Assembly: GCF_029784135.1 (NCBI RefSeq)
Contig: NC_073745.1
Coordinates: 315,384,787 to 315,448,786, forward strand
Source: Toxorhynchites rutilus septentrionalis
Lineage: Eukaryota; Arthropoda; Insecta; Diptera; Culicidae
Length of the DNA stretch: 64,000 nucleotides
Direction: 5' to 3'
Position 1 is the first letter of the stretch. Each line of letters starts with the position of its first letter. A program made the translations under genes and the position numbers. The notes beneath the pieces are model-generated. The model searched no databases. It was not told where the DNA came from and worked only from the letters and a program-made list of their open reading frames with translations. Positions 31,081 to 43,817 of this stretch are shown one piece after another.

Positions 31081-32224
31081 TAGTAATTCTATAAACCGTT
31101 TCGAAATTTGTCAGTGAGTGGTACGGTCTTGCTCTTTTGTTTTCGTCATGGCTTTCACATTATCTGATTACTGAGGTAAACGACCTTACAGATGGATAGT
31201 TCCACAATTTATGTATTGATTAAACATAGTTTTCATGCTAAAATATCTTTTTTTCGTGTTTGTACCTCATTTTCAGTCCTTTATTGTGTTATCGCGATTT
31301 TCTACTGTATTATTTTTTTTTTTAATATTTACCATCAATCGGTTCGAACAGATAACGTTTTTTCACAGAATATTTTCTCGTTGTTCAGGTCATGTGAGTC
31401 TTTCATCAAGCTTTTTATCTTTCTAATTGGTTATAAGGTCACGTGGTTATTCATCTTTAATTGAATAAATATATGGATTGTACATTTTGTACTGTTGAAT
31501 GGTGTATAAGTAAAACAAAGATATGGAATCAAGCGTTGAAATTTAGACGTTGTAATATTTTCTTTTTTTTTAAGATAATACTATTTTGATTATGCGAAGA
31601 ACATTTACACAAAATTTACATTTTACGAAAATGGTGCGCAAGTATACCATTCTTGTTGTCTTCGGCTTTTGTGTTAATATGTGAATTCAATCCGTTCCTA
31701 ATGTGTATAGGAAAAAAATCCTTATTTAATCAGAAATGTATTATTGGAGAGAGCGATTCTAGAGCAGTTGTGTTACGATTGTCACCTGAAATTCTTATCG
31801 TACAGCCATCGGTGAGCTTTTCAGGAATATGCTCATTAACTGCGGAATATTTCTTTCATTACCCAATACTTTTGGTTGTAGTCATGTACCTTTCCAAACA
31901 AATAAGATTAAGAATCGAATCATATATCATTAGTTTTGTCTTCCCTTAGATCATTTAGACGATAAAATTGGTATTCAGTAAAAAGATAAATTATTTATAT
32001 CTAGATCGAAACAAGCATAAATGTTCTAGCAGTCATAGGATGTTTTTCAAGGTTTAGTTACATGTGCTAGTTCAGTCATGTTATGTTGTTGGCCTTATTA
32101 TTTAAATAAAAAAATATCATCGATCGACTTCGGAGAAAAAATAACCAGAAGGTTCCCGAGCAGTCGTTGGAAGTTTTCAAGAATTTGCAAAACTGTGTTG
32201 GTCTAGTTATTAGTTTTATTAGTT

Positions 32225-32470
32225 GAGGGGTTTAGAATGCAAGGGGTGTAAGTGACTTGATCGATTTCTCTTCATCAACTTTTTATTTAGTTAATAACTC
32301 GACTGCAAAAATGTTCCAAATTAAGTTTGCTATAGAATCCGATACATGAGGCTCTAACCTATCTTCCACATTGTCAAATACAGCTGGGAAAGTATTTGCA
32401 GCGAAGTTATGACCAAAAGAGAGAGTCGATGTAGAGCAATCAATCAAATCACTTACACCCCTTTCATTCT
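32225..32470. repeat. Foldback MITE, about 245 bp, copy 2
   Basis: The left end TGAGGGGTTTAGAATGCAAG and right end CTTTCATTCTAAGCCCCTCA are near-perfect inverted repeats. Inner arms TCTCTTCATCAACT and AGAGTCGATGTAGAGCAATC continue the pairing. Homologous to 3383-3632, and better preserved. Confidence 0.7.
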
Positions 32471-35400
32471 AAGCCCCTCATTTGTTAGTGAGCATTATAT
32501 TCGTTCTTATACTAAAACATTCTGACAAGTCCGTAGTTTCAAATCTACACCACCCATCCTGAAAATATATCTTAAATTATTTTTTTTGTATGAATATTAT
32601 CCGATGTTTATAAACATCGGTCGAGTTAATGATGGTTCGAGTGTAATTTCTTCGTTTTCTGATCATCGAGTTCGTTTCCAATTCATAAGTTCTCAGTTGT
32701 TTGTTGCATGCATTACATGTTTTGCGGCATATCCAGTGCAAATCTTCCCCAGTGCATATCAATTGGGACAACCGTTCATAGAAAACAGTTTAAGGGGGTA
32801 TTCTAGTGTAGAGACACGAATTGCGGACGTTTCTCCGAGCTCCGTAAAAATAAAAGAAAGAATATTTTTACTATCCATTATATCGTTATTTGTTTATCTA
32901 TCTTTTAACAAAAGAAGAAACATTGTAAACATTGATAAACAAATATTCATAACGAGAATAGTTATGAGCTGATGAAGTGAGGTTAGATACCGCATCACCA
33001 AAATGGCTCAAACTCGGTGAATAATAGGATTTCCGATAAGTCCTTTCTTGTGTATATTCTTGAATGCCTAAACTACAGAAATATGAAGAAAAATTATTTT
33101 AATTTTTTTCAAATTTCTAGACTAGAATACTCCCTTAATTGCTGATATGAGGCAAAAGGAAATTCGATAGTGTTCCCCTCTTTGAAGAAATTTTAACAAA
33201 ATAAACAAAAAGAAAAATAAGAAATATGTATGATCAATTTCTAGTGTTCCCCTTTTTTGTATACAATAGTTGATATTGATTGTCTAAGCTAACTAAACCA
33301 ATCAGATATATAGAATTGACAAATAACCAAAAAGAGTGAATCGATAGAGAGAACGGTAATTTTAGGGCGGCAACAATATTAAATTTGGTTGTTGGTATAA
33401 GTACCGTAGTTTTGATGGAGGAATGTTTTGTTCAAACGATGGGTTTCTCACGAACAGGAACGGTGAACAACGAAACAGTATTTAGCATCACTGCAGGTGT
33501 GACGCACAACGCATAGATGATTTAGTTGTTAAGTTTGAGGTTGCTACAGAGATGAATGAATTTTCAATTGGTGGTGACTAGTTTCGAGATACACATTAAT
33601 TTGTAAGTTTTATCGTTTATCGAGATTGTATCCAATAAAGTTGATTGAGTTTAAAAACTTTAAAGAATGAGTTGTTTTCTATTTCTGGAGTTTATATAAG
33701 TAATCCTTATCCGAAGCTAGAATTCAACATCCCAAGGAACAAGATGTTTAAATATGGAACCTGATTTCTTACAATAATAATTATACATTCTGATAGGACA
33801 GGTAGCTATAGGTAGTGTGGCTACAAGTACATATTCATCGGGAAAGAAACATATTTGATCGTTTTTCTCGGTACAGATTCTTTACGGTACATATTAGAGA
33901 TTTTTGTTACAAATTACAGATAGATACAGATTTTTTTTTTAGATTTTCATTTTTTTAAGTATATCTGTCTCAGTTTTTTCATGGTATTGGACTACTTGAG
34001 CTTAAGAGAGAAAGATGATGGTAATGCTACAACTTTGAGCAGCAATGTTGAATCTCAGAAACTTCTACAGAAACATCTATTCAGCATCAATGCAGGTTTC
34101 AACGAAGGGACTTAAAAAGAGCTGGAGAACGAATTTAGTGCTCTAAAAGTGAAACTGCCCGGAAAGAAATCATTGTTAAAAACAAAGATCATGTGCGGGA
34201 TTGGTGGACAATAATCGGATACCTGAAAAGAAATTACGGTTTGTGGCGCTTAGTTAACTATTTGTGTCAGTCTCACTATACCTCATTTCTCGGAAATCGT
34301 AGCGTATTTTTCCAGCATATAACAATGATGATGGAGATCAATGAGTCACAAGCATATAATAATAATAATAATAATCATAATAATAACTTTTAGACGTTTC
34401 ATATTCCGAATAAAATGATTATCATACCACTTCGTTTAGCCGAAAACAAAATTAACGCTCAAAGTTGGAATCGATTCCTCCTTGGAAATATGTTGAAATT
34501 CGATATGGTGAAATAATATCCACTACACCATATCAAACATTTCGCATTCTTCACCATCAAATCCATAGTCAATGGGACCCATCTGTATCGAATTATATAC
34601 CTCGATTTTTGCTAAATGCTCCGTTTAGTTCGGCTGCAGAAAAGGAATGGAATTTCGAGAGAAGGGCATAGTGTTTAAGTGAGCGAGCGAGAGCACTTTC
34701 CCGTCACTTTCTAATCACAACTAAAAGGATTTTCGAGCGGGCGCCAGCTTATATGTACAAAGATTTGTGTGATTTCTATAGCCTGTTTTCAAAGCCATTT
34801 TTAAGCTACTGTAACAGGTTTTCGGTCAATAATTATCAATCATATAACTTTTGGACATTTTGTGTTTCGAATGAAGTGATTATCATACCACTCCGTTCAA
34901 CCGGCAAAGAGGTATCAACGTTCAAAACATTGCACTCCAAGTGTCATGCTCTCATTTTCAAAACTTCGAATTACACCCCGGTACTGAAATGAAAGACGTA
35001 GTCCTACGTCAACACATAACAAAGCTTCGAAATCGGCTTAGCAATCGTGGCGATGAACGCTATCTTTAGATCCAAACAATCGAATAAACAACGAGCAGCT
35101 GAAAACTCTTATTTAACGAGGGCATCATCTAACAAATGACTTATTTTAGATTCCAGTAATATTTTGTTTATGCTGATAAAATAGAAATTTAATGCAACAA
35201 ATATTCTTATGATACCGATTCTGGTACAAAATTTTTGAAAGAAGTTTTTGACATCTTTCAACAATATTCAATTAAAAATATCAAATGTTACAACATTTTT
35301 TATGACGATTTAATTTTTTTTAATAGTAACATTTCAAAAAATTTTTTTTTGTTGGTTCATGCGATAGAGAGATGTATAAAGAAGTATTCACATCAAATTT

Positions 35401-36803
35401 GGAATAAATCGGTTCGGTAGAACTTGGAATATCGTGAAAGCCAGCTCGAAAAAAGCAGTTTCGAGAAAATACGCGTTTAAAGTCTTGTGTCAATGCTGTA
35501 CTAGATTAGATAGCTCATCACAAAAATGACTATAACTCAGTGAATATGGAATTCTCGAAAAGCCCTTTCTAGGGTGTATTCTTGAATATTTAAACTTCAG
35601 AAATACTCAATTTTCACATTAACTAAATTCCCTAAATTTTAAAGAAAACGTTGAACTGTGTTTAACTAGTGTCACGTCAACTCACAATTCGTTACATAAT
35701 ACTCTCGAATCGTTTTCGAATCGAAGCCAATATAAATGAAAATGTTTGCCCTTGGATGTTCTACGATTTTTGGAGACTGATAAAACTAAAAAATAGATGT
35801 TTGAAGAAGGTTAGAAATAGACCTAATGATTCGCATCTACAAGACATGCTAAGTCAAGTATCAAAAAAACACAAATTGGAAAAAAGAGGGGTAAAAATGC
35901 ATATTATCAACAAATATTGAGCAACACGAATCAGTCTAACAAATGGAAAACGATGAAGTGAATTTTAGGATGCAATAAAGAAAAAGCTCAAGTTTTAATG
36001 ATAGGAAATTTACAAATGGTTATGAGGTCTGGAAATTTTTTAATAATTTTTGAAAATATGGGCACCTTATTATCTGGAGAAATTACTAGGCGCAACGGTG
36101 ACAAACTATTCATGTACTCCTAATATGTCCAGAACTATTTTTGACGTAGGACAACGTCTTACATGAGGGGTCCAAATCAGAAAACAGGTCACGTTTTTAT
36201 GAAATAAAGTTAACGTCAATAACTGTTTTCGCTGCGAATGGATTTTAACGATTCGCATACCAATCGAATCGGTAATTTTCTAAAATTGGAAGCATTCTCA
36301 TTTCCCCATACATTTTTTCTGTCCATTTGTGTGCTTTCTTGAACAGAGCTGTCAATAATGGACAACTTATGCAGCCGCCAGAATAGAAACAACGAAGGGG
36401 GAAAAGAGAATATTTACGAAGTTAACTCCACCCTTGCACAGTAAGTAAGCTGTCGCTAGCGTATGAGTATTGCATCTCCTCTGAGGAAAATTCTCAGAAT
36501 CTTTCTGTGCCCGAAACAATAAAGGTCGATTATTCTGCTTGTTCTGTGTTTTATGTTTTTCCTCGAGCTGTGAACGCTAGCGAATATTTCACGCGAAGTG
36601 CATCTGGCATTGCAATTAACACAACCATCCGAGCTATGGCAAAGCAGGCGAAAAAAGAGAATATTGCAAATGATTATAGGTCGCTTCTAGCCATCAGCGC
36701 ATTGGCTCTGTTCTGATGCAAGAAGCTCGTAGCTTTGTTGACGGTTTTGAAAGAGAGTAGAGAAACGATTTTTCATAAACGGTCATTCTTGTGATGTTTC
36801 ATT
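32471..36803. other. Intergenic DNA with anonymous dispersed repeats
   Basis: Two related segments occur at 32985-33095 and 35503-35610, sharing ATCACxAAAATG, CTCxGTGAATA and TGTATTCTTGAAT. Another pair is 34385-34450 and 34850-34925, sharing GATTATCATACCACT(C/T)CGTT. An AAT microsatellite is at 34356-34387. No ORF has recognisable domains. Confidence 0.45.
34356..34387 (+). repeat. (AAT)n microsatellite
   Basis: About ten AAT triplets with one interruption (ATCATA). Confidence 0.9.
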
Positions 36804-36926
36804 TTTATTTTTTTATTTATTTCATTTATTCAAAAACGTCAACAGGCTTTACATAAATGCCCTAATGATCGACCTTACTACTAATCTACAAATACTTCTT
36901 AAAACTAACTTATTGGTAAACTAAAT

Positions 36927-39900
36927 CTATGTGAGGACTACAGAGTACAGAGCTTTAAGGGACGAACGAGAAAGATGACAATCGAAACAGGAACTACATC
37001 GGTTAAACACACGACACATACTAGAAACGGGTTCATTATAACCGTAATTAGTGCGTGATGATGGGAGGAACAAGAAATTATTAGTACGCAAAAAACGCCG
37101 GCTAATGTTGAAATTTATCAACCGAAGAAGTTCAGGACAATCAATGTTTGATAAAATCAAATCTGACGTAAATAGGGCCTTGGCAATATCTCTTCGAGAA
37201 CGTAATAAGTCCTCATAGCTTGGAAGATTGAGAGGATCATTCCACGGCAAATTGCGCAAGGCGAATCGGACAAATTTCCGTTGAATTGATTCGATTCGCT
37301 GAATGCTATTTTGGTAGTATGGTGACCATACTGCACAAGCGTACTCGAGAATTGAACGTACCAATGCGCAGTAGAGTGCCTTTATGCAATGCACATCTTT
37401 AAACTGCTTTGAAACGCGGAAAATGAAGCCAAGCGATTTGGATGCTTTGGACGTGATGTAGGAAATGTAGGCACGAAATGTCAGTTTGGAGTCCAACATG
37501 ACGCCAAGGTCTTCAATGGTGTTGACACGTTCCAATATTACACCATGCAGCTTATAATCGAAGATTATTGAAGAGCGCTTGCGGGAAAACGATATCACAG
37601 AACACTTCGATGGATTTAGAGTCATTCTGTTATTCACACACCATTCGTCGAAAATATCCAACTATTTTTGAAGAAACTCGGCGTTTACAGTGGAATTCAC
37701 AGGAAGGAATAATTTGAAATCATCAGCGTATGAAAGTTTCAAGCACTTCAAACATAAATTGATGTCGTTAAGATACAGAAGGAATATGTACGGACCGAGA
37801 TGACTCCCTTGCGGAACACCGGATGTTACAGGAAATGGAGTAGATAGGGTATCACCGATCTTCACCGACATGACACGGTCGGTTAGATAAGAACGTAGCC
37901 AGCTGAGGAAAGAGCCGTTGAAACCAAGGCGCTGAAGCTTAGCTACAGCGATGTTATGGTTGATTTTGTCAAACGCAGCAGAGAAATCAGTGTATATTGC
38001 GTCGATCTGCTGTCTCCTTTCAAGTGAACGAGCTATGAACAAGGTATACAAAACAAGATTTGTTGCAGTTGATCGTTTGGGCATGAAGCCGTGTTGTTCC
38101 TCGGCGATGTAATTATTGCAAGCATGAGAAATGAAGTCTAACACAATAACCTCGAATAGCTTAGAAATAGCACATAGGCATGCGATTCCTCTATAATTCT
38201 TAACATCCTTCTTGCAACCTTTTTTGAAAACAGGAAAGATGAATGATTTTTTCCATGCATTCGGAAAGGTACCACTAAGGATGGAGCGGCTGAACAAGAT
38301 GCTCAGCGGTAACGAGAGGCTGTTAGAGCACATCTTCAAAATTACAGATGGGATATTGTCGGGTCCAGCATTAGTAGATTTCTTCAGATTACCGCAAGCC
38401 TTTTCTACAGATTTTGAGTTTATTACAGGGTAGGCTGCGATAGATGGCAGGCAGGGTATACTGGTTACAGTTGCAGAGACCTGATCATTGCTGAGACTTT
38501 CGCTAACGAAAACGCTACTGAATTGATTCCGAAATAGTTCACAAATATCTTCTGTAGTGTTCGCTTCAATGTTGTCACGCGACATGACTGTAGGTAGACC
38601 AGATTCTTTTCTTTGACTATCAACGTGTTTCCAGAATCCACGGCACGTTGGCACGCAGATTTGTTTGGATGCGGCTGAGATACGCGGCGTATAAAGCATT
38701 ATTCAGTCGTTTGTAATTCCTGTTTGCAGAAGAAAAACGGTCCCTCCATAGACAATCGCGATGTTTGGAAAATTTCCTTAAGTAAAATCTTTTCATGGAT
38801 TTCAATCGTTTTAAGTTCCTGTTTGTCCATGGAGGGCTAACTATTTTACTGGCTTTCTTCTTAGGAACAAACTGTTCGATTGCGTAAAGCAGCACATTGA
38901 ACAAGGAAGACGTTGATATGTCGATATCACAGTCCTTCGAAATTCCATTCCAATCGATGCTACGGAAAAAAACATTCATTGATGAGAAATCAGCTCTCCG
39001 ATAGTCATAAAAGCTTACGAAGCATAGGTCGAGCGTGCGGTGGTTATCGTTAAGGATTTCATTCATCTGACACAATCCAGCGGTACTAATCCCATCTAAT
39101 AGACGCTCATTCAAGCGGTTCATAGTAGACTTTGAATAAACAGGATACAGATATTTCGAAGCACATTGGGTCCAGCCGATACCTGGTAAATTGAAATCTC
39201 CAAGCAAGAGTATAAAGTCGTTCAACTTCATTTGATGCGTAATCCAGTTAAGTAGAATCGTTGGTACGATCAGGAGGGATGTACACAACTCCGATAAAAA
39301 TTGTAAGAATTGCAAGACGGTAGCCCAAACTTGTTCCACACTGCGTCCATCGGGAGGGAACAGTTCGCGCGATTCAATATTTGAATTAATTGCCAGCAGA
39401 ACCCCACCACCAGTCACTTTGCTACTGTTCACAACAGATCGGTCAAGACGGTATAACTTGTACGATGAGTCGAAAATTTGTTGCGACAATGTGTTGTTGT
39501 TAAGCCACGTTTCAGTGAAGGCAAAGACGTCATATGAGTCATCAGAGCAGGCGAGATAATAATTGGCAATGGAAGTGTTCATACCACCAACATTCCGATA
39601 ATATATCAGCAGTTGATTTTTTACACGAGATGGATTCACACGTGCCTCAACATGTTTTGTTGCGGTGGAGGAGAGGGGGCTCTTCGAGGGAGAGCGCGTT
39701 GAGGCTCTGAATTGAAAAATCGAACAGGAGTATTGTTCTGATCCTGCTGACACTGTCCATTGATACGAGGTTGTATTGGGAGAGTCATTGGATCGTAACG
39801 GGCTCGCGTTGGGGGGTGTTCTAAAAAAAGGAGCAATAGAGACACCAGTTGGCCAAAAGTTTCTGGAACAGACCAAACTTTCCAATGATTCAGGTACGTT

Positions 39901-40938
39901 CAATTTGAACGATAGAAAAGTTATGGGTCTATTGGTATCCCTATTCTGACGCAGTAGTTTGTGACATTTAATCAATGTTGGGTCACATTTACATTTTCTA
40001 GAAACATATGATGCTATGTTCTCACACGATTCGTGAGGAAGAAAGCGGGTCACATAATACCAGTTGCGTTTCACTTGTGGAGCGACGGAAGGTGTAGGAA
40101 GAGTAGTCACTAGAGTACCGGATGTAGTCACTGCTTCAAGTAGAGGTACAGTAGGACGATTCTTTTTTGTGGTTTGATGTTTTCCTTGCTTCTGTGTTGA
40201 TAACACTGGTGCAGTGGAGCTCGTCGAAGCCGCTTGTTGATGATCGGCCATAGGATACAGCGGGTGCCTCGTGTTGATGGTAACTAACGACAAGGGAGAG
40301 TTTGACAGAGGAGTAGTATCTCGCCCAGCAGCGGCTGGACATATACTGGTGTGAATATTACCAGTGGCAATAGATGATGTAGCTAGCCCAGGTGCTGGAA
40401 TCTGTGATATTGCTTGTAGTTGAGCACCAGTAGAACGATCCTTTTTAGTAGCATTATGTTTTCCTTGCTTCCTCATTGATGACCCTGGTGCAGTGGAGCT
40501 CGTCGAAGCCACTGTATGTTGATGATCGACTTCTGCGGTTCGTGGGTCCATCGTGTTGGTGGTAGCTAGCGACAATGGAGAGTTTGACAAATGTGTAGCA
40601 TCAAGCCCAGCAGCGGCTGGACATATACTAGAGTAAATATTACCTGTGACAATAGAAGATGTTGCTGGCACAGGTGCGATAAGCTGAAGATCCGTATTAC
40701 TTGAACGTTCAGGATTGCGCAAACTCGTTGAAGTGGGTTCTTCCGCGATATGCATAATCGGCAAGACTGAGCGATTGTTTTGATTTATTGATACTCCGCT
40801 GTTATCCGCGCATGGAGGGAAATTGACTGGAACCGAGCGAGAAAGCCCATTACATGACGCAGAATCATTCATCCTAGTGGCTGGACATATACCATTCTCA
40901 GCATTACCTGGTAAAACTATCAGACCCGATGTATCCAT
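36927..40938 (-). pseudogene. CR1-like ORF1/endonuclease/reverse transcriptase, broken
   Basis: From ATG 40938 the first frame has a Ser/Thr-rich leader, two about 94-residue repeats (each with ICPAAAG...LSNSPLSL and KQGKH), then an ORF1-type domain with WYYVTRFLPHESCENIASYV and WPTGVSIAPF. The endonuclease follows in the same frame (YYRNVGGMN, FTETWL, GDFNLP). A local pair of compensating frameshifts garbles about 25 residues before the GDFN block, and the SDH end is deleted between CFVSF and YDYRR. After a frameshift near 38640 the reverse transcriptase has YTDFSAAFD, GVPQGSHLGP and the active-site YADDFKLF, then a TAG stop at 37662 and a C-terminal 244-codon part. It is dead. Confidence 0.8.
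40110..40674 (-). repeat. Two-unit tandem repeat, about 282 bp, inside the CR1-like ORF
   Basis: Two adjacent units encode the diverged 94-residue repeats with ICPAAAG(L/R)D and STSSTAPxxSxxKQGKH. At DNA level, GCTAGCGACAATGGAGAGTT in one unit matches ACTAACGACAAGGGAGAGTT in the other. Confidence 0.65.
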
Positions 40939-41009
40939 CGATGCATCTACGATGTTTTCCAATACGGGAAGATATTAAACGTGATGATGAAAGGCTGCTA
41001 GTACGATTC

Positions 41010-41100
41010 CTCTTTTTTTTTTATCCCATTTATTTATTTATTAGGCTCATTAGCATTTTAGCTGTAACAGAGCCGGGTTTTAATCGTGTACTGCGTGCTG
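41010..41100 (-). repeat. Possible 3' end of another non-LTR element
   Basis: The minus strand reads AAAACCCGGCTCTGTTACAG, then CTAATGAGCCTAATAAATAA and an A-rich tail. The style (GGCTC...GAGCC, A-rich end) parallels the 3' termini of the I-clade elements in this window. Only the end is present. Confidence 0.35.
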
Positions 41101-41889
41101 CGAGCGGATGCTGTAAAGCAAGGGTTCGCTTCGCACCTCTTAGCCATATTAGCACAAGACGGAGAATATAAACAAAACTCGTTCAGAGATCTTTGTTATT
41201 CGGAGCGGCTTTGCTTCAATTGAAAGCAAACAATGGCGCTGTATATCGCTTGAGACGGTGTAAACAGTGTCCGAAAATCCGCGAAAAAGATGATTAACGA
41301 ACGTTTATTTTACTAAATGAAATTGCACACAATGTCAGCGAGAATCTCGTTCAACAAATGCGTTAAATTTGTAACGATGTAAAAAGAAATACACGGTGAA
41401 AACTGATTTATTCGAAGAGCGTTTAGAAAAGAGTTTATTCAATACGAACGAAACGAACGAAAAGTATCGCTGCAACTGTGTGCATCTGTTAGACACGTGT
41501 TTGATGTTTGTTGAATGGCGATGTATGGAAGATGCCTCTCGTTAAATACTCAGTGCAATGCGTGCATTAATATAAAGAAACAAATTGCGACATGTGACCA
41601 ATTAGTATATTGTTCTCGCAAACGCAAGAAAGAATCGTTGCTTCTCGAAATAATTCTACGGAATCACGCAAGCCATTCTTTTCAGGGTCCCCGGAAGCTT
41701 TTGCTAAAGAGTTATTTATGAAACTTCGGTGTATTCGCAAATAATATCTGAAATGATAAACCAACATATTTCAAAAAAAAAGTTGAGTAGTCCTACGTCC
41801 TAAGCGGACGTGTCTCGGATACAACCCCTCAATTTTTTTATATCCGTTAAATCGGAATGAGGTACTTAATTATGATCATAAACTAGTTG

Positions 41890-42320
41890 AATAGTGAGAA
41901 AGGTAGTGGGCCTGATAACATACCAACAAATATCATAATATCCTGTCACCTTTTCCCGAATTCGCTGAAATGCTCAATATATGATTGTCAACCAGAAGCT
42001 ATCCAAATTGCTTGGAAGTTGCTAACAGTTTTCAAAACCGGAGACTGTAATATTCCAAGATACTAAAAACCGCTCCCAACACTGTCGGTTTTCTACAAAA
42101 TATTGGAGAAACTGCTTGTGATTCTATTACATCATTTTTCGAATAAAAATAACGGTCTCTACAAGTTTCAGCCTGGATTTAGACGGGGGTACAACACTTC
42201 AACTGCCATCACTGAGTTTGTATATGAGTTGATTCATGGAATAAAAAAAAAAAAAAAAATCTCGTGCATTTTTCATCACACTTTCTATGGAGTACAAAAT
42301 AAGGACTCAAATATATGATA
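41890..42320 (+). pseudogene. Non-LTR reverse transcriptase fragment (fingers region)
   Basis: Plus-strand codons, with one stop, read GSGPDNIPTNI, IAWKLLTVFKTGDCNIPRY, LPTLSVFYKILEKLLVILLH and then KFQPGFRRGYNTSTAITEFV. These correspond to the KSSGPDxIP, NYRPISxLSxxxKxLEK and QxGFRxxxSTxxA blocks of CR1/Jockey-type reverse transcriptases. Similarity fades at the poly-Lys (A-run) stretch near 42245. No other domain is present. Confidence 0.65.
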
Positions 42321-43487
42321 CTACTGCCAAAATGTTTTATTTAGTACTCTATACAATATTTTCTAACAGCTGGTGATTTGGTTTGAGGTCATTTATTACT
42401 CCCTTACCCAGCCAGTCCCTTTGGAAATACAAAAAAATATTTTTTGTGCCGCACTACACTGAAAAAAATCACACATATCTAGAAAAGCCGTATGAACACA
42501 TTTAAATATGAATTAGAGTAGTACTGAATCTCTAAATCCCAAATTTTTTTTATTTCAATGTTTTTTTTAGTACTTCAATTTTTGAGAAAAACTTTTTTGA
42601 TATTTTTTTCTTGATACACGGTAGTAAGATGCACATTCAGTATTTTTACGAGGTTTTTATTCGAGGAAACGCGTAATTGAATCTCTGTTATGCTGTATTC
42701 AATGGGAAATGAAGAACAGTGATATCGAGATTGATAGAGTCAAGACGATTTACTAGAAACGTATTTTATTTAAACCTTTAACAAAACGATCTGTTGTTAA
42801 ACTGAATGATTGATTTCACACGCGGTTGCCATGCGCTCACCTGTTGACAGCTCGATTGCTGGTGGGTTCGGCCGGTTGGTCGATGCAATAAGATTCGGAC
42901 GTTGTTACACTCAACAGTATTGACATTCTGTGTTCATTATTGAGCTGTGTTAACAACACCAATTAGACTTTCTTTTCAGAGTGAAACAAATCGCGTTCAA
43001 AATCTAAGAATATAACATTTTATTGTAAGCTTTGGTTTGTTCTTGGGTGTATAAATTTCATAAAAAGTCTTATTTCTTCTTGTTTCATATATATATATCT
43101 GCATTCCGTTAAGCTTGACGTTGAATATCGTATATTTCACCTATAAATATTATTACCAATTCGATAAACAACACAAGTAATGCACTTCTCACATACCCAA
43201 TTATTTTTCACATTCTCTTCAATGCTACGCATCTATCGTCTCTTGTTACACAACACCTAAGTGAACCGAATAGCCTGCTGCTCAAAGCGCCCTAATAAAA
43301 GTAACGTAATATACTTTTTACTTTAACATTCAATACGTGGGATCTGTGGGGTACAATGGTAAAAAGTGCTTCGTTATATCGTTTCCATTATTGTTGTTCA
43401 ATATTATCGGTTGGTCACTTTAGAACTGCTCTCCTACGCATTCAATCCTGGCACACAATCTCCTGACGCACGCACTCCGCAAACCGC
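42321..43487. other. Intergenic DNA and 3' UTR of the Ras-like gene
   Basis: AT-rich, with no ORF of note. The 3' UTR of the minus-strand Ras-like gene should enter from 43487 downward. A minus-strand AATAAA lies near 43019-43024 and could be its poly-A signal. Confidence 0.45.
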
Positions 43488-43817
43488 TCACTGAACCGAG
43501 CAGGAGTGCCGCTTGAGATAGTATTTGGCCGAAGCGACCCGATTTTGGCTCTGGCTTGGACAGTTCGGAAGTGATTTCCTTCTCCGGCGGACGGCTGGGC
43601 TGAGATTGTATTCGATGTTGGCCTGGCGGAGCAGCTGCTTGAAAACCGTCAGAATTCCTTCGTTGTTTTTGGCCGAGCATTCCGCATAACCGCAGCCCCA
43701 CTCGAGGGTGGACTTGGCCTGGGCCGTGGCTTGAGGTACCTGACGGCTCTGCTCTACGACGTCGCACTTGTTGCCGACGATCACGATTGGTACCCGGATG
43801 CCACGGGCCTCGACAAT
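43488..43817 (-). CDS. Ras-like GTPase, last exon
   Basis: Encodes IVEARGIRVPIVIVGNKCDV through the C-terminal CSVQ, followed by a stop at 43488-43490. The overlapping minus-strand ORF at 43420-43767 is a shadow frame. Confidence 0.9.
   Translation of the reverse strand: MVEARGIRVPIVIVGNKCDVVEQSRQVPQATAQAKSTLEWGCGYAECSAKNNEGILTVFKQLLRQANIEYNLSPAVRRRRKSLPNCPSQSQNRVASAKYYLKRHSCSVQ

Larger units (their letters stand above)
29346..32224. other. Intergenic AT-rich DNA
   Basis: Apart from the SINE fragment at 30255-30365 and the pogo-like end near 31031, no gene or element was recognised. All ORFs are short and lack domains. Confidence 0.45.
36804..40970 (-). mobile_element. CR1-like non-LTR retrotransposon, decayed
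   Basis: The minus-strand element has an ORF1-like region, endonuclease and reverse transcriptase without RNase H, and a 3' tail made of [23 protein letters not shown] repeats (36804-36830), as in CR1/T1-group elements. It carries a frameshift near 38640, an amber stop at 37662-37664 and an internal endonuclease deletion. Its 5' end lies near 40970. A target duplication could not be fixed. Confidence 0.75.

Noticed and set aside
34356..34387. AAT run as a coding poly-Asn stretch
   Set aside because: The 66-codon ORF containing it has no other protein-like features. It is a simple microsatellite.
36797..40985. GTGATG as target duplication of the CR1-like element
   Set aside because: Only six bases match near both ends, and the 5' boundary is not fixed, so it is not better than chance.
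43420..43767. 115-codon minus ORF overlapping the Ras-like last exon
   Set aside because: It is in a different frame from the conserved NKCD/SAK/CaaX codons and opens at a non-ATG codon.
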